DNA from: Pseudomonadota bacterium
GTDB lineage: Bacteria; Pseudomonadota; Gammaproteobacteria; Burkholderiales; SCOH01
Length of the DNA: 12,178 nucleotides
Assembly: GCA_030917985.1 (NCBI GenBank)
Contig: JAUPTR010000293.1
Location: 1-12,178 of the forward strand
Direction of reading: 5' to 3'
Made by a program: the position numbers and the translations under genes. Shown here piece after piece: positions 6,729-12,178 of the stretch. The number at the start of each line of letters is the position of its first letter. Within the stretch, counting starts at the first letter, position 1. Below the pieces are notes generated by a model that ran no database searches, was not told the DNA's origin, and saw nothing but the letters and a program-made list of their open reading frames with translations.

Positions 6729-7709
6729 TTAACCGATTTCGGTGTGAACTGATGGATCAAAGCGGGTTGCGCGATTGCGCCCGCTTTTCTTCGAGTGATA
6801 GAGCGCCAGGTCGGTTTCCTGAATCAGGTCTTCCGGCTTTTCGTGGCCGGGCTGGTAAATCGAGATGCCCATACTGATGGTGAACGCAATCGGCGTGCCA
6901 TCCCAATCTGCGGGTTCGCTTTCTGCGGCAACCCGAATCCGTTCCGCCAAGGTCAGCGCACCCACTACATCTGTGCCGGGCAGGATCAGCATGAATTCTT
7001 CGCCGCCATAACGACCAAAAATATCCGATTTGCGCAACAGGTCCGTCATGCGTTTGCCGACCGCACGCAGCACGGCATCGCCGCCCAGGTGGCCGTAGTT
7101 GTCGTTGACCTTCTTGAAGTGATCAAGGTCGAACATGATCAGCGCAAAGCCTTCTTCGTAACGTCTTGCGCGCTCAAATTCCTGCAGCAGATGCTCCTGC
7201 AAATAACGGCGGTTATAGATTCCGGTCAGACCATCGCGATTGTTGCTTTCTTCCAGCGCCGCCTTGGTTTCGTTCAGCTGGCGGGTGGCAATGGCGGTGT
7301 CCGTGACGTCGAACAGCGAAATGCATACGCCGTCAATCCCGCCATCCTTGCCGAGCATTGGCATGATGGTCGAGTTTTGCTGCATGAAATCGATGCCGCC
7401 GGTAATGGGGCGATTGTGTGCAAACTGGAACAGGTAGGGGCGTTGTTCCCAGGAGGTGAAGGCAAAGTTTTTCAGCAGAAATACGCTGTTGATTTTGCGC
7501 TCCAGCCACTTGCGCGGCAATTCGGGAAAACAGTCGTAGATCACCTGGCCCAGAACTTCATCTGCCTTCTTGCCGCTGTGTTTTTCCATGAACTGGTTCC
7601 ACAGCAACAAGCGGTGTTCCTTGTCCAGCGCGAACAGGCCGATTTCTACCCTGTCGACAATAAATGGCGCCCAGTCTTCAGAAAATTCATTTTCCGTCGA
7701 CTCGTTCAT
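6729..7709 (-). CDS. PAS-GGDEF diguanylate cyclase
   Basis: Predicted to make cyclic di-GMP from two GTP in the cytosol. The 326 residues have an N-terminal PAS sensor region (about 15-138, VDRVEIGLFALDKEHRLLLWN through SLFDVTD). A short helical linker (139-157) leads to the GGDEF domain (about 158-318). That domain starts RDGLTGIYNRRYL and contains FDLDHFKKVND and the active-site GGEEF (235-239). The product-inhibition I-site RxxD is intact (Arg226-Asp229), five residues before GGEEF, so an active enzyme with feedback control is expected. No membrane segment is seen. Its ATG abuts the TAA of the upstream CheC-like gene (TAAATG), with GGAAA about 10 bp upstream inside that gene, pointing to translational coupling. 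Confidence 0.93.
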   Translation of the reverse strand: MNESTENEFSEDWAPFIVDRVEIGLFALDKEHRLLLWNQFMEKHSGKKADEVLGQVIYDCFPELPRKWLERKINSVFLLKNFAFTSWEQRPYLFQFAHNRPITGGIDFMQQNSTIMPMLGKDGGIDGVCISLFDVTDTAIATRQLNETKAALEESNNRDGLTGIYNRRYLQEHLLQEFERARRYEEGFALIMFDLDHFKKVNDNYGHLGGDAVLRAVGKRMTDLLRKSDIFGRYGGEEFMLILPGTDVVGALTLAERIRVAAESEPADWDGTPIAFTISMGISIYQPGHEKPEDLIQETDLALYHSKKSGRNRATRFDPSVHTEIG

Positions 7710-8327
7710 TTAGAAGTTTTCCATGAATTTGTCGAGGGCTTCGCCCATCGACTGGATCGATTCTTCCGGCATCAGGAAAGTCATGTGAGAAGTGAAGTTA
7801 CGCTCTTCAAGCGTGAAGTTAACCTCCACCAGCAGAGCGTAGTTCCAGGTCATCTTCTTTGGATCAATCAGCCTGTCCACCGGAATGTGTTCGGCCATGA
7901 TCGAAGGTGCAGAGTAGGTCAGCGAGGCTTCCAGCAAATCGGCTATACCGCCCAGGCAGGCGCCAACCTGAACATTGCTGACGTCCAAAAGGATTTCCCG
8001 TTCTGCCGCGGCGTCCAGCTGGCCGTCGTATCCCATCAGGTCTGCCAAGTCCATGCAGCCTTCCTGGTCATAAATAACCAGTGCTTCACCGCGCATGGTG
8101 CCGTGGAACGATTGGCGGGCTGCTGTGATTTCCTTGTCGCGGCCGACCATATCGCTGATGGCTGTACCAATCGATGCTGCATCCAGGACGCGAATGCGGG
8201 GCACTGACAGGTTGACGAACACACCCAGTATACTGGCGAGCGATGAGCCGGCCTGGCCCATGGCAATATTGGTGACTTCTTGTAGTGCGTCTGTTTGATC
8301 GGGGTTGAGCAATGAGGGGGCGCTCAT
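7710..8327 (-). CDS. CheC-family phosphatase-like protein
   Basis: CheC-type proteins dephosphorylate CheY-like receivers. The 205 residues contain the family active-site pattern [D/S]xxxExxN-x22-P twice. Site one is Asp13-Glu17-Asn20 with Pro43. Site two is Glu111-Asp115-Asn118 with Pro141, keeping Asn and Pro but carrying Asp in place of the catalytic Glu. The protein is soluble, and no CheD partner is visible. I chose the ATG at 8327 (MSAPSLLNPDQTD). It overlaps the receiver gene's stop as ATGA (8324-8327) and starts right at the conserved domain; a longer frame to 8390 would run deep into the receiver gene. It sits between a receiver and a diguanylate cyclase, so its likely substrate is the receiver encoded next door. 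CheX or other phosphatases of the fold are possible, but the two-site length fits CheC. Confidence 0.85.
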   Translation of the reverse strand: MSAPSLLNPDQTDALQEVTNIAMGQAGSSLASILGVFVNLSVPRIRVLDAASIGTAISDMVGRDKEITAARQSFHGTMRGEALVIYDQEGCMDLADLMGYDGQLDAAAEREILLDVSNVQVGACLGGIADLLEASLTYSAPSIMAEHIPVDRLIDPKKMTWNYALLVEVNFTLEERNFTSHMTFLMPEESIQSMGEALDKFMENF

Positions 8328-8692
8328 AGTACGATTCCGTATTTTTTGAGGATTTCCTGAATCTCGTTCGGATTGACCGGCTTTTTGCAAAAGGCAATCG
8401 CCCCCAATTGCCTTACCCGCTCTTGGGCAATCGGCTGAATATCGGCAGATACCACCACCACAAATGAATTCAGGCCTTCTTTCTGCAGGTTTTCCAATAC
8501 ACCATAACCATCCATTTCTGGCATGGTCAGGTCCAGAAACATGATCTCTGCCTTGCCCGCACGGTAGGCGTCCAATGCTTCCAGGCCATTTGCCGCTTGG
8601 GTAATTTCAATATCCCATTCAGGAGGAAGTGACTTGATCAGCATTTTCCGCGCCATCGCGGAATCGTCGCAGACTAATACAGGTGTTGGCAT
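8324..8692 (-). CDS. Single-domain CheY-like response regulator
   Basis: Receiver domain only (122 residues), with no DNA-binding or enzymatic output. The acidic pocket Asp9-Asp10 (VLVCDDSAM), the phosphorylation site Asp54 (MFLDLTMPEMDG), the switch Ser82 (VVVSAD) and Lys104-Pro105 (FCKKPVNP) are all intact, so it should accept phosphate from a histidine kinase. No kinase gene is in the window. It is first in a leftward operon, with the CheC-like gene overlapping by 4 bp and the PAS-GGDEF gene behind. Its output must therefore be a protein-protein contact, possibly with the CheC-like protein or the cyclase. A GGAAA lies 10-11 bp before the ATG. The upstream 131 bp hold a putative promoter with a palindrome. 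Confidence 0.93.
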   Translation of the reverse strand: MPTPVLVCDDSAMARKMLIKSLPPEWDIEITQAANGLEALDAYRAGKAEIMFLDLTMPEMDGYGVLENLQKEGLNSFVVVVSADIQPIAQERVRQLGAIAFCKKPVNPNEIQEILKKYGIVL

Positions 8693-8774
8693 CTCAGTCG
8701 GGTTTCCGGACTAATTATCTTGGTGTCTAAAAATCTGTTTTTCTGTACCGCAGGCAGGTGCTGCGCGCAAATTC

Positions 8775-8801
8775 ACTATAGCAACAAATTTGTTGAATCA
8801 A
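8775..8801 (-). promoter_or_regulatory. Putative promoter of the receiver-CheC-GGDEF operon with embedded palindrome
   Basis: On the minus strand TTGATT (8801-8796) and TATAGT (8780-8775) resemble -35 and -10 boxes, but the spacer is only 15 bp. That spacer is almost exactly filled by a perfect 14-bp palindrome, CAACAAATTTGTTG (8782-8795). A short spacer with a central dyad suits a promoter controlled by a regulator bound in the spacer, but this is inferred from layout only. The dyad lies about 90 bp upstream of the receiver ATG and 22 bp after the preceding gene's stop. It has no T-run, so it is not a terminator. Confidence 0.4.
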
Positions 8802-8823
8802 GCAATTTCGGCACGCTTTCTGA

Positions 8824-9501
8824 TTAATTTGCCAGTGCCCGTATCCCGTTCAGCAGGCCAAATACGCCAAATCCAAATATCAGTGTTCCAGCCAGACTGC
8901 GCCATAAAGGTTTTACCATCAGCGCGCCAAACCGGCGCCCCGATGCCGCGATCAGTAGCAGGTTGGGTAAGGTCCCCAAGCCAAAGGCCAGCATTAACGC
9001 TGCCCCTGTCGGGGCGCTGGCGCTGGCGAGTGCACCCAGCAAGGCGGTATATACCAATCCACAGGGAATCCAGCCCCAGAGCGCACCGATTGCGAGTGCC
9101 TGGTACCAGTGGCGGATTGGCAGCAGTTTACGGGTGATGGGCTGAAGTCGGCGCCAGACGGGGGCGCCGATGCGTTCAATGCGAGTGATCAGGGTGGAAA
9201 CGCCTGCAACGTATAATCCGAGTCCGACCAGAATCAGGTTGGCAAATAAATACAACGCGGTTTGCAGCAGATGCAATTGTGGCATTAGCAGCAAGCGGCT
9301 TCCCAGCATTCCCACAATTGCGCCAACCAGCATGTAACTGGCAATCCTGCCGCTATTGAATAGCAGTATATGGAGCCACGGCGCCTGACGCTGCTGGCTG
9401 CCCAGGGTCATGGCACCAACAATGCCGCCGCACATCGCTACACAGTGCCCACCGCCCAGCAGGCCGGCCAGGAACAGGGATAAAAAGCTGTATTCGAACA
9501 C
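8824..9501 (-). CDS. SafE/TauE-like (COG2836-type) cytochrome-oxidase-associated membrane protein
   Basis: Polytopic inner-membrane protein of 225 residues with about six hydrophobic segments (roughly 5-31, 43-68, 78-101, 135-160, 165-186, 200-222). The N-terminal GGGHCVAMCGG (16-26) has the family's HCxxxC pair (His19, Cys20, Cys24), and the second half has WGWIPCGLVY with Cys147. These Cys/His positions resemble DsbD/CcdA-type and metal-handling membrane proteins. It is often annotated 'sulfite exporter TauE/SafE', but members beside hemN, fnr and cco genes are more likely involved in copper or haem supply to cbb3 oxidase; this is inference from context. It starts with GTG (9501) and lies 30 bp after the hemN stop on the same strand, so it is probably co-transcribed. 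Confidence 0.85.
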   Translation of the reverse strand: MFEYSFLSLFLAGLLGGGHCVAMCGGIVGAMTLGSQQRQAPWLHILLFNSGRIASYMLVGAIVGMLGSRLLLMPQLHLLQTALYLFANLILVGLGLYVAGVSTLITRIERIGAPVWRRLQPITRKLLPIRHWYQALAIGALWGWIPCGLVYTALLGALASASAPTGAALMLAFGLGTLPNLLLIAASGRRFGALMVKPLWRSLAGTLIFGFGVFGLLNGIRALAN

Positions 9502-9511
9502 CTGCTGTAGT

Positions 9512-9529
9512 TCCGCACAAAGATGCGGA
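9512..9529 (-). promoter_or_regulatory. Intercistronic hairpin over the safE-like ribosome-binding region
   Basis: TCCGCA (9529-9524 on the minus strand), six-base loop, TGCGGA (9517-9512) form a 6-bp stem. It lies in the 30-bp gap between hemN and the safE-like gene. The downstream arm contains GCGGA, the best ribosome-site candidate for the GTG at 9501 (about 10 bp away). The hairpin could lower translation unless hemN translation opens it. It has no T-run, so it is not an obvious terminator. Confidence 0.35.
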
Positions 9530-9531
9530 GT

Positions 9532-10959
9532 TTAAATGACTTTCGAGTAACGCTGGCGTTCCTGTTCCTGCCGCAGGTATTTGTCAAATGTCATGCAGAT
9601 GGTACGGATCAGCAGGCGGCCTTTGGGCAGAACCGTCATGGATTGCTCGCCGAGTGTCAGCAAGCCTTCTTTTTCATACTCACGCAGCTGGTTGATTTCT
9701 TCCTTGAAGTAATTTTTGAAATCGATCAGATAGGCAATTTCCAGCGATTCGTAGGATATTTCGAAATGACACATCAGCGCCTGAATGATGGCCCGGCGCA
9801 ACAGGTCGTCCGCCGTCAGCTCCAGTCCACGCATGATCGGCAGCTTGTGGCTGTCAATGGTGTCGTAGTATTCGTCCAGTGTTTTTACGTTCTGGCTATA
9901 GGTTGGGCCAACCTTGCCTATCGACGAAATGCCCAGGGCAATCAGATCACAATCGGCATGGGTGGAGTAGCCCTGAAAATTACGGTGCAGCCTTCCCTGG
10001 CGCTGGGCAATCGCCAGTTCATCGTCGGGTTTTGCAAAGTGATCCATGCCAATATATAGATAACCGGCGCCAGTCAGCTTTTTGATGGCAAGCTTGAGAA
10101 TGTCCAGGCGAGTCTGTGCATCCGGCAAATCAACCTCGTTGATGCGCCGCTGGGGCTTGAAGAGTCCGGGCAAGTGGGCGTAATTGTAGATCGATATCCG
10201 ATCCGGATCGGCAGAGATGACACGTTCCAGCGTACGATTAAAGCTGATGATATTCTGATGCGGCAGACCATAAATCAGGTCGACGCTGATCGACTTGAAA
10301 TTGTTTGCCCGTGCGGCACGCAGCACGTTCAGGGTTTCTTCTTCCGACTGAATGCGGTTGACGGCACGTTGTACATTTTCGTCAAAATCCTGAACCCCCA
10401 GGCTCATTCGGTTGAAGCCAATCTCGCCGAGCAGTTCAACTGTCTCGGTGCCAACCTTGCGCGGATCGATTTCAATCGAGTATTCTCCGTCCGGAGCAAG
10501 ATCGAAATGTTGTCGTGTCGCATCCATCAGCTCACGCATCTGATCGTCTGGAAGAAATGTCGGTGTGCCACCACCCCAATGCAACTGCTCGACCCGGCGG
10601 TCATTGCCGAGTAGTGCGCTTTGCATTTCCATTTCCCGGATCAGGTATTTGACGTATTTGCCGGAGCGGCCTCGATCCTTGGTAATGATCTTGTTGCAGG
10701 CGCAGTAATAACAGATGGTGTTGCAGAATGGCAGGTGGAAATACAACGATAACGGCCGGGTGATGCCGCCGATATTGCGCTGTGTCAGCCAGTGCGTGTA
10801 AGTATCAGCAGAAAAGGCCTCGATGAATCGATCTGCAGTGGGGTAAGAAGTGTAACGCGGGCCGCTCTTGTCCAAGCGACGAATCAGGTCCAGATCGACC
10901 TCGATCGCGGTGTAGTCGTCTTGGCTGTGTTTGCCGGCATGCATTGACTTTGATTCCAT
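9532..10959 (-). CDS. hemN: Oxygen-independent coproporphyrinogen III oxidase (radical SAM)
   Basis: Converts coproporphyrinogen III to protoporphyrinogen IX in haem synthesis without oxygen. The 475 residues are close to the family's usual 455-475. The N-terminal RYTSYPTADRF (35-45) is characteristic of HemN. The radical-SAM cluster motif is in YFHLPFCNTICYYCACN (Cys79, Cys83, Cys86, with the extra Cys88 typical of true HemN). HWGGGTPTFL, SIEIDPR, RMSLGVQDF and YIGMDHFAKPDDELA follow, all HemN hallmarks. This distinguishes it from HemW-like proteins. The frame starts at ATG 10959, but an ATG at 10944 (residue 6) has GGAAT about 10 bp upstream and could be the real start. A perfect FNR box lies about 54 bp upstream and a safE-like gene follows 30 bp downstream. 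Confidence 0.96.
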   Translation of the reverse strand: MESKSMHAGKHSQDDYTAIEVDLDLIRRLDKSGPRYTSYPTADRFIEAFSADTYTHWLTQRNIGGITRPLSLYFHLPFCNTICYYCACNKIITKDRGRSGKYVKYLIREMEMQSALLGNDRRVEQLHWGGGTPTFLPDDQMRELMDATRQHFDLAPDGEYSIEIDPRKVGTETVELLGEIGFNRMSLGVQDFDENVQRAVNRIQSEEETLNVLRAARANNFKSISVDLIYGLPHQNIISFNRTLERVISADPDRISIYNYAHLPGLFKPQRRINEVDLPDAQTRLDILKLAIKKLTGAGYLYIGMDHFAKPDDELAIAQRQGRLHRNFQGYSTHADCDLIALGISSIGKVGPTYSQNVKTLDEYYDTIDSHKLPIMRGLELTADDLLRRAIIQALMCHFEISYESLEIAYLIDFKNYFKEEINQLREYEKEGLLTLGEQSMTVLPKGRLLIRTICMTFDKYLRQEQERQRYSKVI

Positions 10960-11010
10960 CCAGTTTCGGTAAATTGTCCTGAATACTATGCCAGCGCTTG
11001 TTGTTTGACG

Positions 11011-11028
11011 GTTTGATGTGGATCAAAC
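11011..11028. promoter_or_regulatory. FNR/ANR box between hemN and fnr
   Basis: GTTTGATGTGGATCAAAC contains a perfect TTGAT-N4-ATCAA site (11013-11026) with one extra matching pair on each side beyond the TTTGAT/ATCAAA core. Leftwards, a possible hemN -10 (TAGTAT on the minus strand, 10988-10983) lies 24 bp from the box edge. That is close to the 22 bp of a class II activated promoter centred at -41.5. Rightwards, the centre is 70 bp before the fnr ATG and no clear -10 stands out, so for fnr it may act in autoregulation. The site and the regulator gene beside it support each other. Confidence 0.85.
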
Positions 11029-11089
11029 GTACCGTCTTAGTCGTCTAAAAAACAAAAATTCATTAAAACCACACAGGATATACACGCAT

Positions 11090-11839
11090 ATGGCTCAAGT
11101 TTCATACTTGTTTAAAGAGGTTTCTCTACCCCAGCTCAAGGCTGCCTGTTCTGGATGCTCGCTGAAAGAGTTGTGCCTCCCGGTAGGTTTGGGGACCGAT
11201 GAAATCGCGGAACTGGAAAGCTTTATTCATCGAGGCCGTGCGGCAAAGAAGGGTGAGTATCTGTATCGGGCAGAGGCCCCGTTCACCTCGCTTTACGCAG
11301 TCAAGGCTGGCTGCTTCAAGACCAGCGTCATTTCTGAAGACGGCCGCGAACAGGTTACTGGCTTTCACATGTCGGGAGAAATCATCGGCATGGATGCCAT
11401 TAGTACCGAGCGCCATACCTGTAGTGCGATTGCGCTGGAAGATAGCGAGATCTGCGAGATCCCCTTTGTGCAGCTGGAAGAGCTTTGCCGCAAGATTCCC
11501 GCCTTGCAGCGTCATTTTTACAAGGTCATGAGTCGCGAAATCGTGCGTGATCATGGGGTGATGCTGTTGCTGGGCAACATGAAGGCGGAGGAAAGACTGG
11601 CTGCATTCCTTCTGAATCTGTCGCAGCGCTTTCAGTCACGCGGCTATTCGCCCCGGGCGTTCCATTTGCGCATGACGCGTGAGGAAATTGGCAGTTTTCT
11701 AGGTATGAAGCTGGAAACCGTCAGCCGAATCTTTTCGCGCTTTCAGGATGAGCGACTGATCCGCGTCAGCAATCGTGAAATCGAGCTTCTGGATATGTTG
11801 AGGCTGAAGCAGTTGTTGAATGGTTGTTCCAGCAAATAG
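11090..11839 (+). CDS. fnr: Fnr/Anr-type oxygen-sensing transcription regulator
   Basis: CRP-family regulator that binds an oxygen-labile [4Fe-4S] cluster and controls anaerobic or microaerobic genes. The 249 residues carry Cys20, Cys23, Cys29 and Cys122 at the same numbers as the cluster ligands of E. coli FNR (motif CSGCSLKELC, and ICEIPF for the last). The cyclic-nucleotide-like beta-barrel (about 30-140), dimer helix (about 140-165) and C-terminal winged HTH follow. The recognition helix has ETVSR with Glu209, Ser212 and Arg213, which read TTGAT, so the box at 11013-11026 should be its own target. An upstream in-frame extension to 11018 is rejected. It would start inside the FNR box, whereas ATG 11090 gives the family N-terminus and has AGGA 11 bp upstream. 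It is divergent from hemN and is followed by a strong terminator. Confidence 0.97.
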   Translation: MAQVSYLFKEVSLPQLKAACSGCSLKELCLPVGLGTDEIAELESFIHRGRAAKKGEYLYRAEAPFTSLYAVKAGCFKTSVISEDGREQVTGFHMSGEIIGMDAISTERHTCSAIALEDSEICEIPFVQLEELCRKIPALQRHFYKVMSREIVRDHGVMLLLGNMKAEERLAAFLLNLSQRFQSRGYSPRAFHLRMTREEIGSFLGMKLETVSRIFSRFQDERLIRVSNREIELLDMLRLKQLLNGCSSK

Positions 11840-11860
11840 ATTGTTGATTGTGGGTAATCC

Positions 11861-11882
11861 GGAGCCTTAAGGCTCCTTTTTT
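11861..11882 (+). terminator. Rho-independent terminator after fnr
   Basis: GGAGCC (11861-11866), loop TTAA, GGCTCC (11871-11876) and a six-T run (11877-11882) form a textbook intrinsic terminator 22 bp after the fnr stop. It separates fnr from the hydrolase gene downstream. Confidence 0.92.
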
Positions 11883-11890
11883 GTCAGAAC

Positions 11891-11920
11891 CTGTGCAGAA
11901 TGTTCGGCTCTGAGCAGAAT
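11891..11920. repeat. 11-bp direct repeat upstream of the hydrolase gene
   Basis: CTGTGCAGAAT (11891-11901) and CTGAGCAGAAT (11910-11920) differ by one base and start 19 bp apart, about two helical turns. They lie 25 bp or more before the hydrolase ATG. They may be tandem half-sites for an activator or part of a weak promoter; chance is also possible. Confidence 0.3.
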
Positions 11921-11944
11921 CAACGATTGTGATGAGGGTTTGCC

Positions 11945-12178
11945 ATGCTGATGCGCCTGCTTGTTACTTGTATGGTGTGCGCTGTGTTTTCTGTGCCGTT
12001 GCGAGCAGAAAATGCATCGGTAAGCGTGGCCCCTGACTGTGTGGTGCTGTTGCATGGTTTGTGGCGAGACGCGCGTGCCATGTCGTATGTCGAACAACAG
12101 TTGCAGCAAAATGGCTATTCGACAGTCAATATCAGCTATCCGTCCACGCAGCAGCCGTTGCCGCTATTGGCGGATACA
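11945..12178 (+). CDS. Exported alpha/beta-hydrolase-like protein (partial, 3' end off window)
   Basis: The frame stays open to the window edge, giving 78 residues. It begins with a signal peptide (MLMRLLVTCMVCAVFSVPLRAEN, probable cleavage after LRA). VVLLHGLWRDARAM then shows the HG oxyanion-hole motif near the start of the alpha/beta hydrolase fold, followed by VEQQLQQNGYSTVNISYPST. This pattern (HGL-x-R, then the nucleophile elbow further on) is typical of lipase-like or triacylglycerol-lipase-like proteins of the COG1075 kind. The catalytic Ser, Asp and His lie outside the window, so activity cannot be judged. GAGGG lies 6 bp before the ATG at 11945, favouring it over the ATG two codons later. 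The enzyme is predicted to be periplasmic or secreted; the substrate is unknown. Confidence 0.8.
   Translation, partial: MLMRLLVTCMVCAVFSVPLRAENASVSVAPDCVVLLHGLWRDARAMSYVEQQLQQNGYSTVNISYPSTQQPLPLLADT

Noticed and set aside
6795..8207. Long plus-strand open frame (470 codons) opposite the GGDEF and CheC-like genes
   Set aside because: It has no recognisable motifs and spans two genes whose minus-strand products show complete catalytic signatures; it is a by-product of codon bias on the other strand.
8328..8390. Upstream-extended CheC-like start
   Set aside because: It would lie within the receiver gene and precede the conserved domain; the ATGA overlap at 8324-8327 is the natural start.
11018..11089. 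Upstream-extended fnr start
   Set aside because: It would begin with a GTG inside the FNR box and add 24 residues not seen in the family; ATG 11090 places the four Cys ligands exactly where E. coli FNR has them.

Overview
The window looks like ordinary chromosome from a betaproteobacterium, probably of the order Neisseriales (Chromobacteriaceae/Chitinibacteraceae type). The placement rests on three things: the protein sequences, a moderate GC content, and two conserved gene neighbourhoods. These are mltD-gloB-yafS-rnhA-dnaQ, also known from enterobacteria, and safE-hemN-fnr, known beside cbb3 oxidase genes in beta- and gammaproteobacteria. It is inferred by eye and was not tested by database search. 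I see no prophage, integrase, intact insertion sequence, CRISPR array, rRNA or tRNA.

Left part (1-2793). The start of a yciH/SUI1-type translation factor runs off the left edge on the minus strand. About 620 bp without a convincing protein gene follow. This interval holds an 18-bp perfect palindrome, a short dispersed-type repeat, and a minus-strand candidate small RNA with its own near-consensus sigma-70 promoter and a 12-bp terminator hairpin. Next is mltD, a lytic murein transglycosylase with three LysM-like modules, read leftwards from its own promoter.

Centre (2794-6728). gloB (glyoxalase II) reads left. A tight rightward operon starts divergently from it: yafS-like methyltransferase, rnhA, dnaQ, ispD, ispF. 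Its genes overlap or lie 2 bp apart (ATGA at yafS/rnhA and at ispD/ispF, 17 bp at dnaQ/ispD). It joins replication and repair (RNase HI, Pol III proofreading subunit) to two steps of the MEP isoprenoid pathway. An 11-bp GC-rich hairpin closes it, lying exactly between the convergent stop codons.

Signalling operon (6729-8801). Three genes read left: a single-domain CheY-like receiver, a CheC-type phosphatase and a PAS-GGDEF diguanylate cyclase. They are joined by an ATGA overlap and a directly abutting stop/start. No other chemotaxis gene is in view. A plausible reading is a self-contained phospho-relay feeding c-di-GMP output, probably driven by an unlinked kinase.

Right part (8824-12178). 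safE-like membrane protein and hemN (oxygen-independent haem synthesis) read left; fnr/anr (oxygen-sensing regulator) reads right. A perfect FNR box lies between hemN and fnr and could serve both. This is a low-oxygen respiration module: Fnr senses oxygen, HemN makes haem without oxygen, and the SafE-like protein is commonly linked to cbb3 oxidase maturation. After a strong terminator behind fnr, a secreted or membrane-anchored alpha/beta hydrolase begins and runs off the right edge.

The most unusual items are the candidate small RNA and the orphan receiver-CheC-GGDEF operon with a palindrome inside its putative promoter.
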